DNA of 64,000 nucleotides, from positions 1 through 64,000 of the forward strand of contig JADFZT010000017.1 of NCBI GenBank assembly GCA_015232395.1, read 5' to 3'. This document shows positions 54,458 to 63,720 of this stretch, one piece after another. This stretch comes from Magnetococcales bacterium. Lineage in GTDB: Bacteria; Pseudomonadota; Magnetococcia; Magnetococcales; JADFZT01. The first letter of the stretch is position 1. Each line of letters opens with the position of its first letter. Made by a program: the position numbers and the translations under genes. The notes under the pieces were generated by a model. That model searched no databases. It was given only the letters and a program-made list of their open reading frames with translations, and was not told the DNA's origin.

Positions 54458-55051
54458 CTATTTCGGGTCGTTTTGTTGGTCGGACCCTTGTTTGTCGGAA
54501 ATCAGCTTTTTAAGCCCAGCGAATGGCCCGCTGGCTTCGGCAGGGGTCGCACAACCACACCCCTGGTGGTTCAGATTGATCCCGCACCCTGGACAGAGTC
54601 CATGACAATCGGCCTGACACAGAGGGGTGATGGGCATATCCAGCAGCAACTCTTCAGCCACCAATCGTTGCAGGACCAGGCGGCCATCGGTCAAAAAAAC
54701 CGTATCATCTTCTATCTGGCGCTCCCCCGGGGTGATGTTTGGATCCAGACCCAGTCGATAGTCACAGGTCACATCCACCTCAAGAGGATGAGCAAAACTT
54801 TCCAGGCAGCGGCTGCAAGGTGTCCGCACCCTGCTTTCCAGCTTGCCGCGCACCCTTACCAGGTTATCCAGCCGATTGGCGGTGAGATCCACCTCCACCA
54901 TTTCAGCCTCGGGTACATTTTCGAGCTTGCCAGCGGGAATCATGCCCACTATCCGCCACGATTTGGCCCGCTTACCTTCCACTTCCAGGGTCAGATCCGA
55001 TAGATCCCGACTGTTGTTTTGTTCCATCAGCTCGGTTGTGGATTCGCTCAC
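54458..55051 (-). CDS. yceD: DUF177 (YceD) protein, 23S rRNA accumulation factor
   Basis: 197 residues from GTG 55051, which stands five bases after the stop of the YjeT-like gene with GGGGA before it; the open frame runs higher but overlaps that gene. Two Cys pairs (CSRC and CPGC, with LCQADCHG between) are the DUF177 signature. In E. coli and plants the family is needed for 23S rRNA accumulation, and it always sits beside rpmF. Confidence 0.87.
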   Translation of the reverse strand: MSESTTELMEQNNSRDLSDLTLEVEGKRAKSWRIVGMIPAGKLENVPEAEMVEVDLTANRLDNLVRVRGKLESRVRTPCSRCLESFAHPLEVDVTCDYRLGLDPNITPGERQIEDDTVFLTDGRLVLQRLVAEELLLDMPITPLCQADCHGLCPGCGINLNHQGCGCATPAEASGPFAGLKKLISDKQGSDQQNDPK

Positions 55052-55056
55052 GTCCC

Positions 55057-55242
55057 CTATCCCCTGGCTAGATAAACCACCACAAGACCCAGGAACATAA
55101 GGGCGAAACCGGTTCTCTGCAACAGATGATCCGGCAATTCGGCGATTTTGATCACCCATTGGCGCATCTGGCCTGGTGCGAGAAAGTAGGGAATCCCCTC
55201 CAAAATGAGCACCAGGCCCAAAGCGGTTATAAAATCTGTCAC
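55057..55242 (-). CDS. YjeT-like small membrane protein (DUF2065)
   Basis: 61 residues with two hydrophobic stretches: ALGLVLILEGIPYFLAPG at the N-terminus and RTGFALMFLGLVVVYLARG at the C-terminus. It matches the DUF2065 family, which follows hflKC in E. coli (yjeT) as it does here. The role is unknown. A strong hairpin lies between hflC and this gene. Confidence 0.82.
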   Translation of the reverse strand: MTDFITALGLVLILEGIPYFLAPGQMRQWVIKIAELPDHLLQRTGFALMFLGLVVVYLARG

Positions 55243-55307
55243 CTGTTTTTATACTCTATCCCTGGGGGTATGGAAGCTTTGTTTTTTCGGATATGGAAGC
55301 ATCCTTA

Positions 55308-55339
55308 CTCCCCCCAGGAGTGTGTCGACCTGGGGGGAG
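55308..55339. terminator. Strong hairpin in the hflC to YjeT-like gene gap
   Basis: CTCCCCCCAGG pairs perfectly with CCTGGGGGGAG across a 10-base loop. On the transcribed strand no T-run follows, so it may be a pause or RNA-stability element 20 bp after hflC. Confidence 0.5.
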
Positions 55340-55358
55340 AGGTGTTTTTATTCTGGCT

Positions 55359-56258
55359 TCAAGGGGGAGCTGCGCCAGGGCTGTTGAGATATTGGAGAAA
55401 GCCTTTGGGCTCCAACACCACGGTGGTGTCTTTGGCCAGGGCCTTGCCATACGCTTCCAAGGTGCGCCTGAACTGATAAAATTCAGGGTTTTGGCGATAG
55501 GCGTGGGCATAGATTCCCGCGGACTCGGCATCACCGGCACCGCGAATCTGCTGAGCTTCCTTGTAGGCTTCGGCGAGAATGATCTCCCGTTCCCGGTCAG
55601 CCCGGGAGCGAATCTTCACACCCTCTTCTTCACCCTGGGCGCGGTATTGCTTGGCTTGCCGCTCACGCTCGGTCTGCATGCGGCGAAAGACCGCCTTGGA
55701 GTTTTCCACTGGCAGGTCGGTGCGCTTGATGCGAACATCCATGATCTCGATGCCATACTGCTGCGCCTGCTGATTGGCCCCGTCCCGCATCATCACCATC
55801 AGGTCCGACCGGGCTCCGGCGACGATCTCCATCATGGTGTATTGACCCAGAACCTCCCGCAGGTTCGAATAGATGATGTCGTTGAGGCGGGAGATGGCCC
55901 CGGTTTCGTTGCGCACGGTTTGATAGAGTTTCAGGGGGTCGACGATGCGCCAGCGGGCATAGTTGTCCACTTTCAGGTTTTTCTTGTCCGAGGAGAGCAC
56001 CTCTTGTGGATCCTGGTCAAAGACCAGCAACCGGTTGTCGAAGGTGTAGACCTCTTCAAAGAGGGGGATTTTAAAGTGCAGTCCCGGCTCAACGACCACC
56101 CGGCGGGGATTACCCCAGAGCACCACCAGAGCCTGCTCTACCTGATGGACGGTGTAGACGGACATGGAGAGGACCATGATAACGGCGACAGCCAGCAGCC
56201 CCAGGGCTTTGGTTTTGTCGGGACTGGGTCCAGCGGAATTGACGACGCGCATATTCAT
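55359..56258 (-). CDS. hflC: HflC, modulator of FtsH
   Basis: 299 residues. An N-terminal anchor (LGLLAVAVIMVLSMSVYTVH) is followed by an SPFH/prohibitin domain (EQALVVLWGNPRRVVVEPGL) and a charged coiled coil (QYRAQGEEEGVKIRSRADRE). HflKC forms a periplasm-facing cage around FtsH. Its ATG overlaps the hflK stop (ATGA). Confidence 0.95.
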   Translation of the reverse strand: MNMRVVNSAGPSPDKTKALGLLAVAVIMVLSMSVYTVHQVEQALVVLWGNPRRVVVEPGLHFKIPLFEEVYTFDNRLLVFDQDPQEVLSSDKKNLKVDNYARWRIVDPLKLYQTVRNETGAISRLNDIIYSNLREVLGQYTMMEIVAGARSDLMVMMRDGANQQAQQYGIEIMDVRIKRTDLPVENSKAVFRRMQTERERQAKQYRAQGEEEGVKIRSRADREREIILAEAYKEAQQIRGAGDAESAGIYAHAYRQNPEFYQFRRTLEAYGKALAKDTTVVLEPKGFLQYLNSPGAAPP

Positions 56259-57334
56259 CGCACACCTCCCTTACCAACAAATCCGGGTAGCCCGGTGGCC
56301 TGCTGACCCACGGGCATCAGGGGGAGCAAGCCGTTGGAGGAATTGGGGGAAATGATCACTTTGTTCACGTCGGCCAGCACCTCTTCCATGGTTTCCAGAT
56401 AGAGTCGGGTCCAGGTGACGTGTTTGGCTTTGTTGTATTCGGTCAAAAGTGCCAGGAAGCGGTTAACGTCACCTTCGGCCCGGGCCACTTTACTGGCTTT
56501 GTAACCTTCAGCCTGCTGGATCTGCTGGGCCGCCTCACCCTTGGCTTTGGGCAGAATGTCGTTGGCGTAACCTTGGGATTCGTTGATGGTTCTTTCCCGG
56601 TCTTCCCGGGCGCTCGCCACATCCTTGAAGGCTTTGACCACTTCTTGAGGGGGCGCCACCTGCTGGAGCTGCACCGCCATGATCTGAATGCCGCTCTTAT
56701 AGGCATCGAGAGTCGCCTGCATGGTGGTTTTGGTGGCGTTTTGGATCTTTTCCTTACCCGTGGTCAGGGCCTCGTCGATGGAGTTGCGTCCCACCACCTG
56801 CCGGATGGCGGATTCGGTGGCGTTGCGGACCACGAGGTGGGGATCCCGGGGAGGATTGCGGACGTTAAAGAGAAAATTGGCTGCGTCCTTGATGCGATAT
56901 TGCACGCTGAGATCGATATCGATGATATTTTCATCACCGGTCAGCATCAGGGATTCAGCTTCCACATCCACGGAATTACGACCCCGGGTGCGATATCCAA
57001 TTTCGATACGCTGTACCTGGGTCACCTTGGGGCGGTAGACGTTTTCGATGGGGTAGGGGAGCTTAAAGTGCAGCCCTGGCCCGGTGGTATCGACAAACTT
57101 ACCGAATCGGATCACCACCCCCTGCTCGTCGGGGCCGACGATATAGAGAGAAGAGAAGCCCATCCAGACCAAAAGGACGACCAATATCAGCAGGGACCAT
57201 ATTTTTTTTCCGTCGGGTACCTTCCCCCCAAACCGTTCCCGGGCCATCTGAATGACCTTTTCCATATCCGGCGGTTGGGGTTGTGGACCTTGTCCCCAAG
57301 GTCCTTGTCCGCCCCCGTTGTGATTCATGGGCAT
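56255..57334 (-). CDS. hflK: HflK, modulator of FtsH
   Basis: 359 residues from ATG 57334 with GGAGGAC just before; the open frame continues upstream into rsmE but lacks a ribosome site. A Gly/Gln/Pro-rich cytoplasmic N-terminus (NHNGGGQGPWGQGPQPQPPD), one helix (WSLLILVVLLVWMGFSSLYI), then the SPFH domain (IVGPDEQGVVIRFGKFVDTT). Partner of HflC. Confidence 0.94.
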   Translation of the reverse strand: MPMNHNGGGQGPWGQGPQPQPPDMEKVIQMARERFGGKVPDGKKIWSLLILVVLLVWMGFSSLYIVGPDEQGVVIRFGKFVDTTGPGLHFKLPYPIENVYRPKVTQVQRIEIGYRTRGRNSVDVEAESLMLTGDENIIDIDLSVQYRIKDAANFLFNVRNPPRDPHLVVRNATESAIRQVVGRNSIDEALTTGKEKIQNATKTTMQATLDAYKSGIQIMAVQLQQVAPPQEVVKAFKDVASAREDRERTINESQGYANDILPKAKGEAAQQIQQAEGYKASKVARAEGDVNRFLALLTEYNKAKHVTWTRLYLETMEEVLADVNKVIISPNSSNGLLPLMPVGQQATGLPGFVGKGGVR

Positions 57335-57395
57335 TTCGTCCTCCTCCAAAGTCGCTAACCACTTAAGCCAAAACAGTACCAATATTCTTACAGCT

Positions 57396-58151
57396 TTATC
57401 CCTGAGTAAAGGCTCCATCCGCTGCCATCATCAGGGCAAGGGCTCCCAGAGCCGCCGTTTCAGTGCGGAGCAGGCGAAAACCGAGGGAAACCCCGATCCC
57501 GCCAGCTTTCCGTAAACTATCGGTTTCTTCAGGAGTTAATCCCCCTTCCGGCCCCACAAAGAGACTTACCGCACAACCACCCATCTGATCCAACACGCCC
57601 ATAATTGGTTCCCCATGCCAATCCAGAAAGAGCTTCATTTCGTTATTATTCCCACCAGCGGTCAGTACCTCTTCCAAGGGGGCGGGGGGGTGGACAGGGG
57701 GAATGATGGCCCGGCGGCACTGCTTGGCCGCACCCAGGGCCACTTTGGGCCAGGTGGCGGATTTATCCTGCCGGGGGGCCTGGTCAGCCGCCGTGTTGGC
57801 CCGCTCGGTGAGCAGGGGTTGAATGTCGGTAACCCCCAATTCCACCCCTTTTTGCACGATCCAGATCATCCGCTCCCTGTCTGGAATGGCCTGGCAAAGT
57901 CGCCGGGGAAAGGGGGGCTCGGGGGAGTGGGCCATTTTTTCAAAGGGGCGCACATGGGTCGATCCGGGCAAGACTCTCCCCCGATAGAAAGTTTCTTTCG
58001 GATCCACCACCGTCAGCACCTCTCCCACCCGGGCCTGCCAGGTTTTGAGAAGCGGCTCCTGGTTGGGCGCCAGGGGAATCTCCTGCTCCAGGCGTTCGGG
58101 AACCCGGGCCAGACGGATCACGGCACCCTCCTGTAGTCCTGATTTCTGCAT
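57396..58151 (-). CDS. rsmE: 16S rRNA (uracil-1498-N3)-methyltransferase RsmE
   Basis: 251 residues, SPOUT fold. Key motifs: VELGVTDIQPLLTERANTAA, LFVGPEGGLTPEE, and LGFRLLRTETAALGALALM, the AdoMet knot. An N-terminal PUA-like domain precedes them. It methylates U1498 in the 30S decoding centre. It ends 61 bp before the hflK start. Confidence 0.92.
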   Translation of the reverse strand: MQKSGLQEGAVIRLARVPERLEQEIPLAPNQEPLLKTWQARVGEVLTVVDPKETFYRGRVLPGSTHVRPFEKMAHSPEPPFPRRLCQAIPDRERMIWIVQKGVELGVTDIQPLLTERANTAADQAPRQDKSATWPKVALGAAKQCRRAIIPPVHPPAPLEEVLTAGGNNNEMKLFLDWHGEPIMGVLDQMGGCAVSLFVGPEGGLTPEETDSLRKAGGIGVSLGFRLLRTETAALGALALMMAADGAFTQG

Positions 58152-58208
58152 TCCTGATCTCTATAGCCATTCGAATCAAGAATTGGACATATGCCGTTGC
58201 ACTTTTTG

Positions 58209-58364
58209 CGTCATTCCCGCGAATGCGGGAATCCAGGGCGTCTGGCACGAAACCTTCCAAATCTTGCTTCACTTTCAACAAAATACCGACCTTGCTGAAG
58301 ATTCGGTTTTTCCTTGAGAGTTATGATTATCTCTCTGGATCCCCGCCTTCGCGGGGATGACGAG
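58209..58364. repeat. Inverted pair of CGTCATTCCCGCGAA-type repeats
   Basis: CGTCATTCCCGCGAATGCGG (58209 on, stem ATTCCCGC/GCGGGAAT) faces a reverse copy CTGGATCCCCGCCTTCGCGG (58335 on, stem ATCCCCGC/GCGGGGAT) about 100 bp away. Such short REP-like repeats are scattered in many proteobacterial genomes. They sit between trmJ and rsmE. Confidence 0.75.
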
Positions 58365-58434
58365 TCAGAGAAGAGTATCCAATTCTGAGGTAGATCTACT
58401 ATATAGCCCTGATCTGTCAGGTGGTTTTGTCGTT

Positions 58435-59226
58435 TCATCCCTTTTCAGTCAAGCGTTTTTCAGCCAAACGTTTGTGCCGAACCGCTTCGGCCAGAATACC
58501 CCGGATGATGGAAATTTCCCGGCTGTCCATAGCGGCCCGGTGGAAGAGGGTCTTCAAGCTTCCCATCATGTGGCGTTTTTGTTTTTCCTGGAGAAATTCA
58601 ATCTCGGTCAAAGACTCTTCCATGTGATTGAACAGCCGTTCCATCTCATGAGCCTGGGCCCGGACTTCCCCCTGGGTGGGGTCAAACGCGAAGGATTGCC
58701 CCAGCTGGCTCCCCATCATGATTTCATAGGAGAGCACCAACACCGACTGGGCCAGGTTGAGGGAGCCGTGGCTGGAGGCGGTGGGAATGTTGCAGAGCAC
58801 GTCGGCCCGCTCCACATCGATGGTTTCAAGGCCTGCGCGCTCGGTGCCGAAAAGAACCCCCACCCGGGTGCCGGGGCGGGCCATCACCTCTCCCAGCCGC
58901 TCCCCCAGCTGTCGGGGGGTCCAGACCGCCTGTCGCTGCCCCCGATGGCGGTTGGAGGTGGCGACCAAAAAATTCAGATCCCCAACCGCTTCGCTGACAC
59001 TGGAAAAGACCCGGACAGCCCCGATCATGTCTTTGGCGCCAGCGGCAAATTGGGCCACATCGGCGTGGGGGAATTGTCGGGGGGAGACCAGGCGTAGCTC
59101 CTGCAATCCCATGTTTTTCATGGCTCTGAGAGCCGCTCCAATGTTGCCGCCATGGGCTGGTCGATCCAAAATAAAGACGGGTTTGGGGGGGGGGTGGGTC
59201 GCTTGGGTCGCTTCGCTGTCGGTCAA
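58435..59226 (-). CDS. trmJ: tRNA (cytidine/uridine-32 2'-O)-methyltransferase TrmJ
   Basis: 263 residues, SPOUT/TrmH group. FILDRPAHGGNIGAALRAMK matches the TrmJ opening (usual RPxHPGNIGA, with Gly in place of Pro), then LFGTERAGL and IPTASSHGSLNLAQSVLVLS. A helical C-terminal dimerisation extension fits TrmJ. It methylates ribose at position 32 in the anticodon loop. In many bacteria it precedes iscR; no isc genes are here. Confidence 0.88.
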   Translation of the reverse strand: MTDSEATQATHPPPKPVFILDRPAHGGNIGAALRAMKNMGLQELRLVSPRQFPHADVAQFAAGAKDMIGAVRVFSSVSEAVGDLNFLVATSNRHRGQRQAVWTPRQLGERLGEVMARPGTRVGVLFGTERAGLETIDVERADVLCNIPTASSHGSLNLAQSVLVLSYEIMMGSQLGQSFAFDPTQGEVRAQAHEMERLFNHMEESLTEIEFLQEKQKRHMMGSLKTLFHRAAMDSREISIIRGILAEAVRHKRLAEKRLTEKG

Positions 59227-59711
59227 GAGTGGGGCTCTCCGTTGGGGGATGTCGATTGAATCAATACCGTTTTTCAGGGTGTCTGTCCCCTTGATGATTT
59301 TTCCAGAAAAGGGGCGTTTCCCGAATGCGTCCTGTTTTTTTTGGAAAGGGAACGGGCAGTCTTTCTAAAAAAATCGGATCCGATTTATTGGCTATTAAAT
59401 CGGCCCGATTCTTGAATGTAATACCTGAGCCCGAGATCCGGCAAGGAGGGAAATAACCCTTCAGGGGACCTTTTGCCATGGGTTGAGAGGGCCTTGAATG
59501 ATTATAGCTGACTGGGAATCTTCTTTGTGATCATCGGCGTAACCACTCGGATGGTGTTTTTCCAGGTCGGGTCAAGAGATGAAAATGTCGCCAAAACAAT
59601 GGCGTTTATAGTGGATTTCGGCACTCCCCCGGTTGGGAGAGTCTTTATCCGGCAGGTTTTGCCCCGAGCTTATGGGGGCAACAGGGTGGTGGGAATGATC
59701 GGAAAAGGGTT
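59227..59711. other. 485-bp divergent intergenic region with two operator-like palindromes
   Basis: It lies between trmJ (minus) and the FGE-vWA-ABC operon (plus). AAATCGGATCCGATTT (59371-59386) is a perfect 16-bp palindrome. AATCGG-C-CCGATT (59398-59410) is a second dyad with the same arms, about 25 bp centre to centre. A weak promoter-like pair TTGGAA / TCTAAA precedes them at 59341-59369. No gene is supported. Confidence 0.5.
59371..59410. promoter_or_regulatory. Two AATCGG/CCGATT dyads, candidate operator
   Basis: Two palindromes with shared half-site AATCGG are spaced about two and a half helical turns apart, just downstream of a possible sigma-70 promoter and upstream of the right-edge operon. 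The regulator is unknown. Confidence 0.4.
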
Positions 59712-60647
59712 TTGAATACCTTGAATCACCAGCGCAAAAAAGGTGGATCCCGGGGCCGGTATCCCGCCGATGTCATGACCCGCTCCTCTTTATCGTTCAC
59801 AGGGGTAGCGGGGCTGGCTCCGGGCCGTTGGCGAGAGGCTTGGAGCGTGTGGCAGCCATCTTGGCGTGGGGGACGCAAAGGCTGGGTCTCCATGAGTCTT
59901 TTGCTACCCATGGTGGGTTGGATTTCGTGGTTTTTTCCGTCAGATTCCAAGGAGCCGGTCAAGGTGGCGGATCTGCCTTGGAAATCGTGTCTTTTGCTGG
60001 ATGATGATGGTTCCGCCTATCCTGATTTGACTCAAATTCCGGCAGGGGAGCTGGCTATCTCCGGGGATCATGCCAACGGACTTTCCCCCTATCTCAAACC
60101 CCATGGCCTGGAGCGGGTCCATACCGAAACCCCCTTTTTGATTCAGCGCCATGAGGTCACCCGTGAGCAGTTTAAACGCTATGTCGATTTTGTGGGCCGT
60201 TTACCCGATGGTTCCCAAAAAAGCGAGCGTCTTTTGCGTATTGGCCGCCAATGGCAAGGACACGATACCGGCTCCCAGAATGTCAGTGGCGTCTCTTGGG
60301 AAGGGGCCTGGGACTATACCGACTGGTTGAGCCAGCAAACCGGCTGTGAATACCGACTACCCTCCCGGGAAGAGTGGGGGGCTGCGGTGATTCATCATTT
60401 TAACGACAACCCTTCCATGGGTCGCAATACCCCCCTTGATCGGTTATTGAGAGGGGTTCGGGAGTGGTCCCGTTCCAGCTGCCCCAGCGGTTATTATCTA
60501 TTGGGTGAGGATGACTGGACCGCCATGCCCAACGTCGGACAGCTGGTTTGCATGCCCCAATCCCTGGCTGTGGCCGGATTTCGGGTGGTGCTGGGAGTGG
60601 CGGGTGGAAGTTTGGTACCTGCCAATGCCCAACCAGGGGATAGCTGA
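59712..60647 (+). CDS. FGE-sulfatase-like (SUMF1) domain protein, membrane anchored
   Basis: 311 residues from TTG 59712; an ATG at 59892 would give 251 residues beginning with the hydrophobic anchor SLLLPMVGWISWFFP. The formylglycine-generating-enzyme-like fold is seen in IQRHEVTREQFKRYVDFVG, VSGVSWEGAWDYTDWLSQQT and YRLPSREEWGAAV, then REWSRSSCPSG. Catalytic Cys pairs of true FGE are not evident, so it may be a ligand-binding or structural relative. It begins the operon with the vWA and ABC genes, 379 bp ahead of the vWA start. Confidence 0.68.
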   Translation: MNTLNHQRKKGGSRGRYPADVMTRSSLSFTGVAGLAPGRWREAWSVWQPSWRGGRKGWVSMSLLLPMVGWISWFFPSDSKEPVKVADLPWKSCLLLDDDGSAYPDLTQIPAGELAISGDHANGLSPYLKPHGLERVHTETPFLIQRHEVTREQFKRYVDFVGRLPDGSQKSERLLRIGRQWQGHDTGSQNVSGVSWEGAWDYTDWLSQQTGCEYRLPSREEWGAAVIHHFNDNPSMGRNTPLDRLLRGVREWSRSSCPSGYYLLGEDDWTAMPNVGQLVCMPQSLAVAGFRVVLGVAGGSLVPANAQPGDS

Positions 60648-61026
60648 CGGGGAGAAAATTTGGGTGGTGGTGATCTATCGTCTGGGTGGCGCACCCGGGG
60701 TCAACCTCAGGGATGATTCCTCCAGGACGATGGCAGACCACCCACCGAAATGAGAGTAAACCACCCTTCCAGGGGTGGAGATGAAGAGTCAACCCGTGAT
60801 TCCGGAACGGGTGCTGTAGAAAATCATTCAACCCGTTCCCAGGATGGGAAAGATGGGGAAACCGGAGCGCTTCTGAAAACAGAGGCCGCCACCAGGAACC
60901 AACACCGCATAGGATTTGAAACGGGGGACCCAAACCGGGTCAAGGCAGATGGCAGACATGAACAGAGATCAAATTGGCAAGAGCCAAAAGAAATGTGGGG
61001 GGAAGTTCACCGTGGAGAAGGAAACC

Positions 61027-63720
61027 ATGCAGAAAAAACCATCGGAGAAGGGCTGGCATCTCCCGGGCCTGTCGGTCCATTTTGCCATTCTGCTGCTGGT
61101 GCTGATGGCCGGCCCCAGGGTCGGTATCGGTGCTGAAAACGCATCAGGCAGCTGTGCAGGCTACGACTTTTCCCATTTTTATCAGGGGGAGGAGCTTAAA
61201 TGGGCTGGCGTTGCCAGGGTGTTGAGTGAGGGCGCTCCCTTTTATAAATCCATGGGGGCCTCCAGCGCCCAGGGTAAGCTCTCCTTCAACCAGCAGGCGG
61301 AAATTTTGGCCGAAAGCAAAGATCGGCTCAAGATTCACGCCTTCCGCTATGACTCTCAACCCGAGGTGACCGGTTGGGTCAAGAAGGGCGATCTGCTCTG
61401 CCGCAATCTGCCCATCAAGGGGGAGTCGGGTCTGGAAAAGAAATTTTTCATCCGCACCTCCACCGCTCCCCGGAAGGACAACCAAATCGTCCCCACAGTC
61501 AATGTCTTTCAGGGGCCGGGGCTCAAGGAGTGTGTCGGTGGCAAGGGAACCTGCCGGGAAGGGGCCTCCCGCTTCCACATGTATTTTGTCTTCGACGAGC
61601 GGGAAGATGCGCTGCTGCTGGCCGACCGCTACCGCCTGGAAGAGGATGACATGCTCCTGGGCTGGGTGAGCAAAAAGGATGGCTTTGTCTGGAACAACGC
61701 CTTCAGCCTGCGCCCCAAGGAGGATCTGAAATCTCCGGACAAAAAATCCACCGGTACCATCTGTGCCTACGAGCAGCTTTTGGATGCGGTTTCCGACAAC
61801 AAGGATGCCTGCCAGCCGGTCAAGGGGGGGGTGGAGTGGTTGAAATCCCCGCTGCGCATTCCGGTTTTGGGGTTGGTGGACGAAAAAAACAATCACGTCA
61901 AGCCCGGCAGCCTGTCGGGTAAATCTTCTGGGGATCGTCGCTTTTATAAAGTGGCCCTGGCCCAGCCGGGTTTGGTGGGCCGCTCGGTGGGTGACGGTAA
62001 ATTTGCCATCTCTTCCAACCTGGCAGCCGATATCATCCCCGAGTTTACGCCCAAGAGCGCCACCAGCGTTGAATCCCTCTCTGCCAAAAAACGGGTGGAT
62101 ATCTTTTTCCTCCTCGATGCCACCGCCAGTATGGATGCGGTGATCGATGCGGTCCGGGGCGTGGATGACAAATCCGGGGTGATCCAGGAGATCATCGACT
62201 CCCTGAAAAACACCCAGGGGTTCAAGGAGACCCAGCTGCGCTTTGGCTTTCGGGTATTCCGGGATCCCTATGCCGACAAGCAGGTGACCTCGGGGCTCAA
62301 GGATGGTATCGGCGAGGGGCTGCCCCTTTCCGGAGCCTGTGAGTTGAACAGCGTCGAGCAAAAGCTCAACTTCAAGAATTTCCAAAAGGCCATTTCCAAG
62401 GTATCAGTCACCAGCGACGACAAGGATGACTATCAGGAAAATGTCTATGGGGGTTTGAAGCAGGTTCTCACCCGGGATATCACCTCTTGCCCGGATCACC
62501 TGAAGCTCTTTTTTGTCATCGGTGATCACGGCTACAAGGCGATCAAAAGAACTGTCAAGCGCAATGGCCGCCGGGTACACATCTCCAAATATGAGCAATC
62601 CATCAACCGGGAAAGCCTGGTGCAGCTCCTGCGGGGCTCCGGCAAGATCGCCGGTCAGGAAAACAACGTCATTCCGTTTTTCATCCAGACTCCCAACCGT
62701 GGCCAGAAGGCCAAACACCCACGGGCCTACAATCGGGCCTACCGGCAGTTTGCCCAGCAAGCCAAATATCTTCTGCAAAAAAGCCTGCCCAAGGACTCCA
62801 AAGTGGAGGATCACTTTTTCCGCATGGGTGAGGAACAATTGCTGGGTCGGGTAGTCAATACGGTTGAAAAACTGGGCTCAAGTAGCCTCATTGACGAAAT
62901 CATCCTGGACATCCGGGGTGGTGCTGCCCTAAATACGGTGATCGACCGTTTGCGTAGACAGCGTGTAGACATCCCTGGGGTCTATTGGCATATCCTTGAA
63001 AAAGGGGCCTGTGGTGAGCTAGGAGAGCAGTGTCGCAACCGGGTTTTCGATACCACCATGATCGGCTACATCGAAGCGACCGAAGAGGTGGTGGAAGAGC
63101 TTTGGATCGATTCCAGCGCGCTCTCTTCCTGGATTCGCATCCTGCGGGGATTCGAAGGCTATTTTGATCTGCCGGAATCCCAATTGCGCCGGGCTCTGAT
63201 CAGTGCCATGGTATTGGGGCTCCAGCAGGAGATTCGCAGACCCCCCATTGATGTGGCGGGTGAAACTCCTGCAGAATACGCCCAGCGGCGCGGTGGATTG
63301 CCGGTACGTCGGCACAGCCCGCTTTTGAGCTATAACGTCAACTCCCTTTCAGCGGAAAATGTCATCCGCAACAAGGACGGTAAACTGATCGTGGTGGATA
63401 GGGACGGCATTGCCATCAAAGACCGCAACAACAAGGTCATTCCAGCAGTACCCGCTTGCGAGTTGCGCAGGCTGGCGCTCTGGGCCATCAAATCCAAGGA
63501 GATGTTGGAGGTGGTGGAACGGGACTACATGCGACCGGTATTTTCCTCCGAGCGCTATAAATCCCGTCGCTGCCCCGATGCCACCGCCAATGGTCGAAAC
63601 CTGATGCGGATTTCCGGCTCCATCGAACGGGTTCCCCTGGGTCCCACCCGGGAATACAAATTCGGTCATACCGTGGGCGGTCGACGCGGTTACTGGATTC
63701 CTCAAGACTTGCTGCCATGA
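61027..63720 (+). CDS. Secreted protein with SH3-like region and von Willebrand A domain
   Basis: 897 residues from ATG 61027 (AAGGAAACC before it); the frame is open from 60916. The signal is SVHFAILLLVLMAGPRVGIG. An SH3b-like region follows (LSFNQQAEILAESKDRLKIH, GWVKKGDLLCRNLP), with a second such stretch after it. A vWA domain begins near residue 358: VDIFFLLDATASMDAVIDAV has a MIDAS DxTxS motif (Asp364). The rest, about 400 residues, is not recognised. Periplasmic or surface-located. Its stop overlaps the ABC gene start (ATGA). Confidence 0.72.
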   Translation: MQKKPSEKGWHLPGLSVHFAILLLVLMAGPRVGIGAENASGSCAGYDFSHFYQGEELKWAGVARVLSEGAPFYKSMGASSAQGKLSFNQQAEILAESKDRLKIHAFRYDSQPEVTGWVKKGDLLCRNLPIKGESGLEKKFFIRTSTAPRKDNQIVPTVNVFQGPGLKECVGGKGTCREGASRFHMYFVFDEREDALLLADRYRLEEDDMLLGWVSKKDGFVWNNAFSLRPKEDLKSPDKKSTGTICAYEQLLDAVSDNKDACQPVKGGVEWLKSPLRIPVLGLVDEKNNHVKPGSLSGKSSGDRRFYKVALAQPGLVGRSVGDGKFAISSNLAADIIPEFTPKSATSVESLSAKKRVDIFFLLDATASMDAVIDAVRGVDDKSGVIQEIIDSLKNTQGFKETQLRFGFRVFRDPYADKQVTSGLKDGIGEGLPLSGACELNSVEQKLNFKNFQKAISKVSVTSDDKDDYQENVYGGLKQVLTRDITSCPDHLKLFFVIGDHGYKAIKRTVKRNGRRVHISKYEQSINRESLVQLLRGSGKIAGQENNVIPFFIQTPNRGQKAKHPRAYNRAYRQFAQQAKYLLQKSLPKDSKVEDHFFRMGEEQLLGRVVNTVEKLGSSSLIDEIILDIRGGAALNTVIDRLRRQRVDIPGVYWHILEKGACGELGEQCRNRVFDTTMIGYIEATEEVVEELWIDSSALSSWIRILRGFEGYFDLPESQLRRALISAMVLGLQQEIRRPPIDVAGETPAEYAQRRGGLPVRRHSPLLSYNVNSLSAENVIRNKDGKLIVVDRDGIAIKDRNNKVIPAVPACELRRLALWAIKSKEMLEVVERDYMRPVFSSERYKSRRCPDATANGRNLMRISGSIERVPLGPTREYKFGHTVGGRRGYWIPQDLLP

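Noticed and set aside
59527-59715. 62-residue open frame before the FGE-like gene
   Set aside because: No ribosome site, no recognised motif, and it ends inside the start of the next gene; the palindromes upstream explain the region better as regulatory.
60750-61136. 128-residue open frame overlapping the vWA gene start
   Set aside because: It is in a different frame from the signal-peptide-bearing vWA protein, with polar low-complexity composition and no support.
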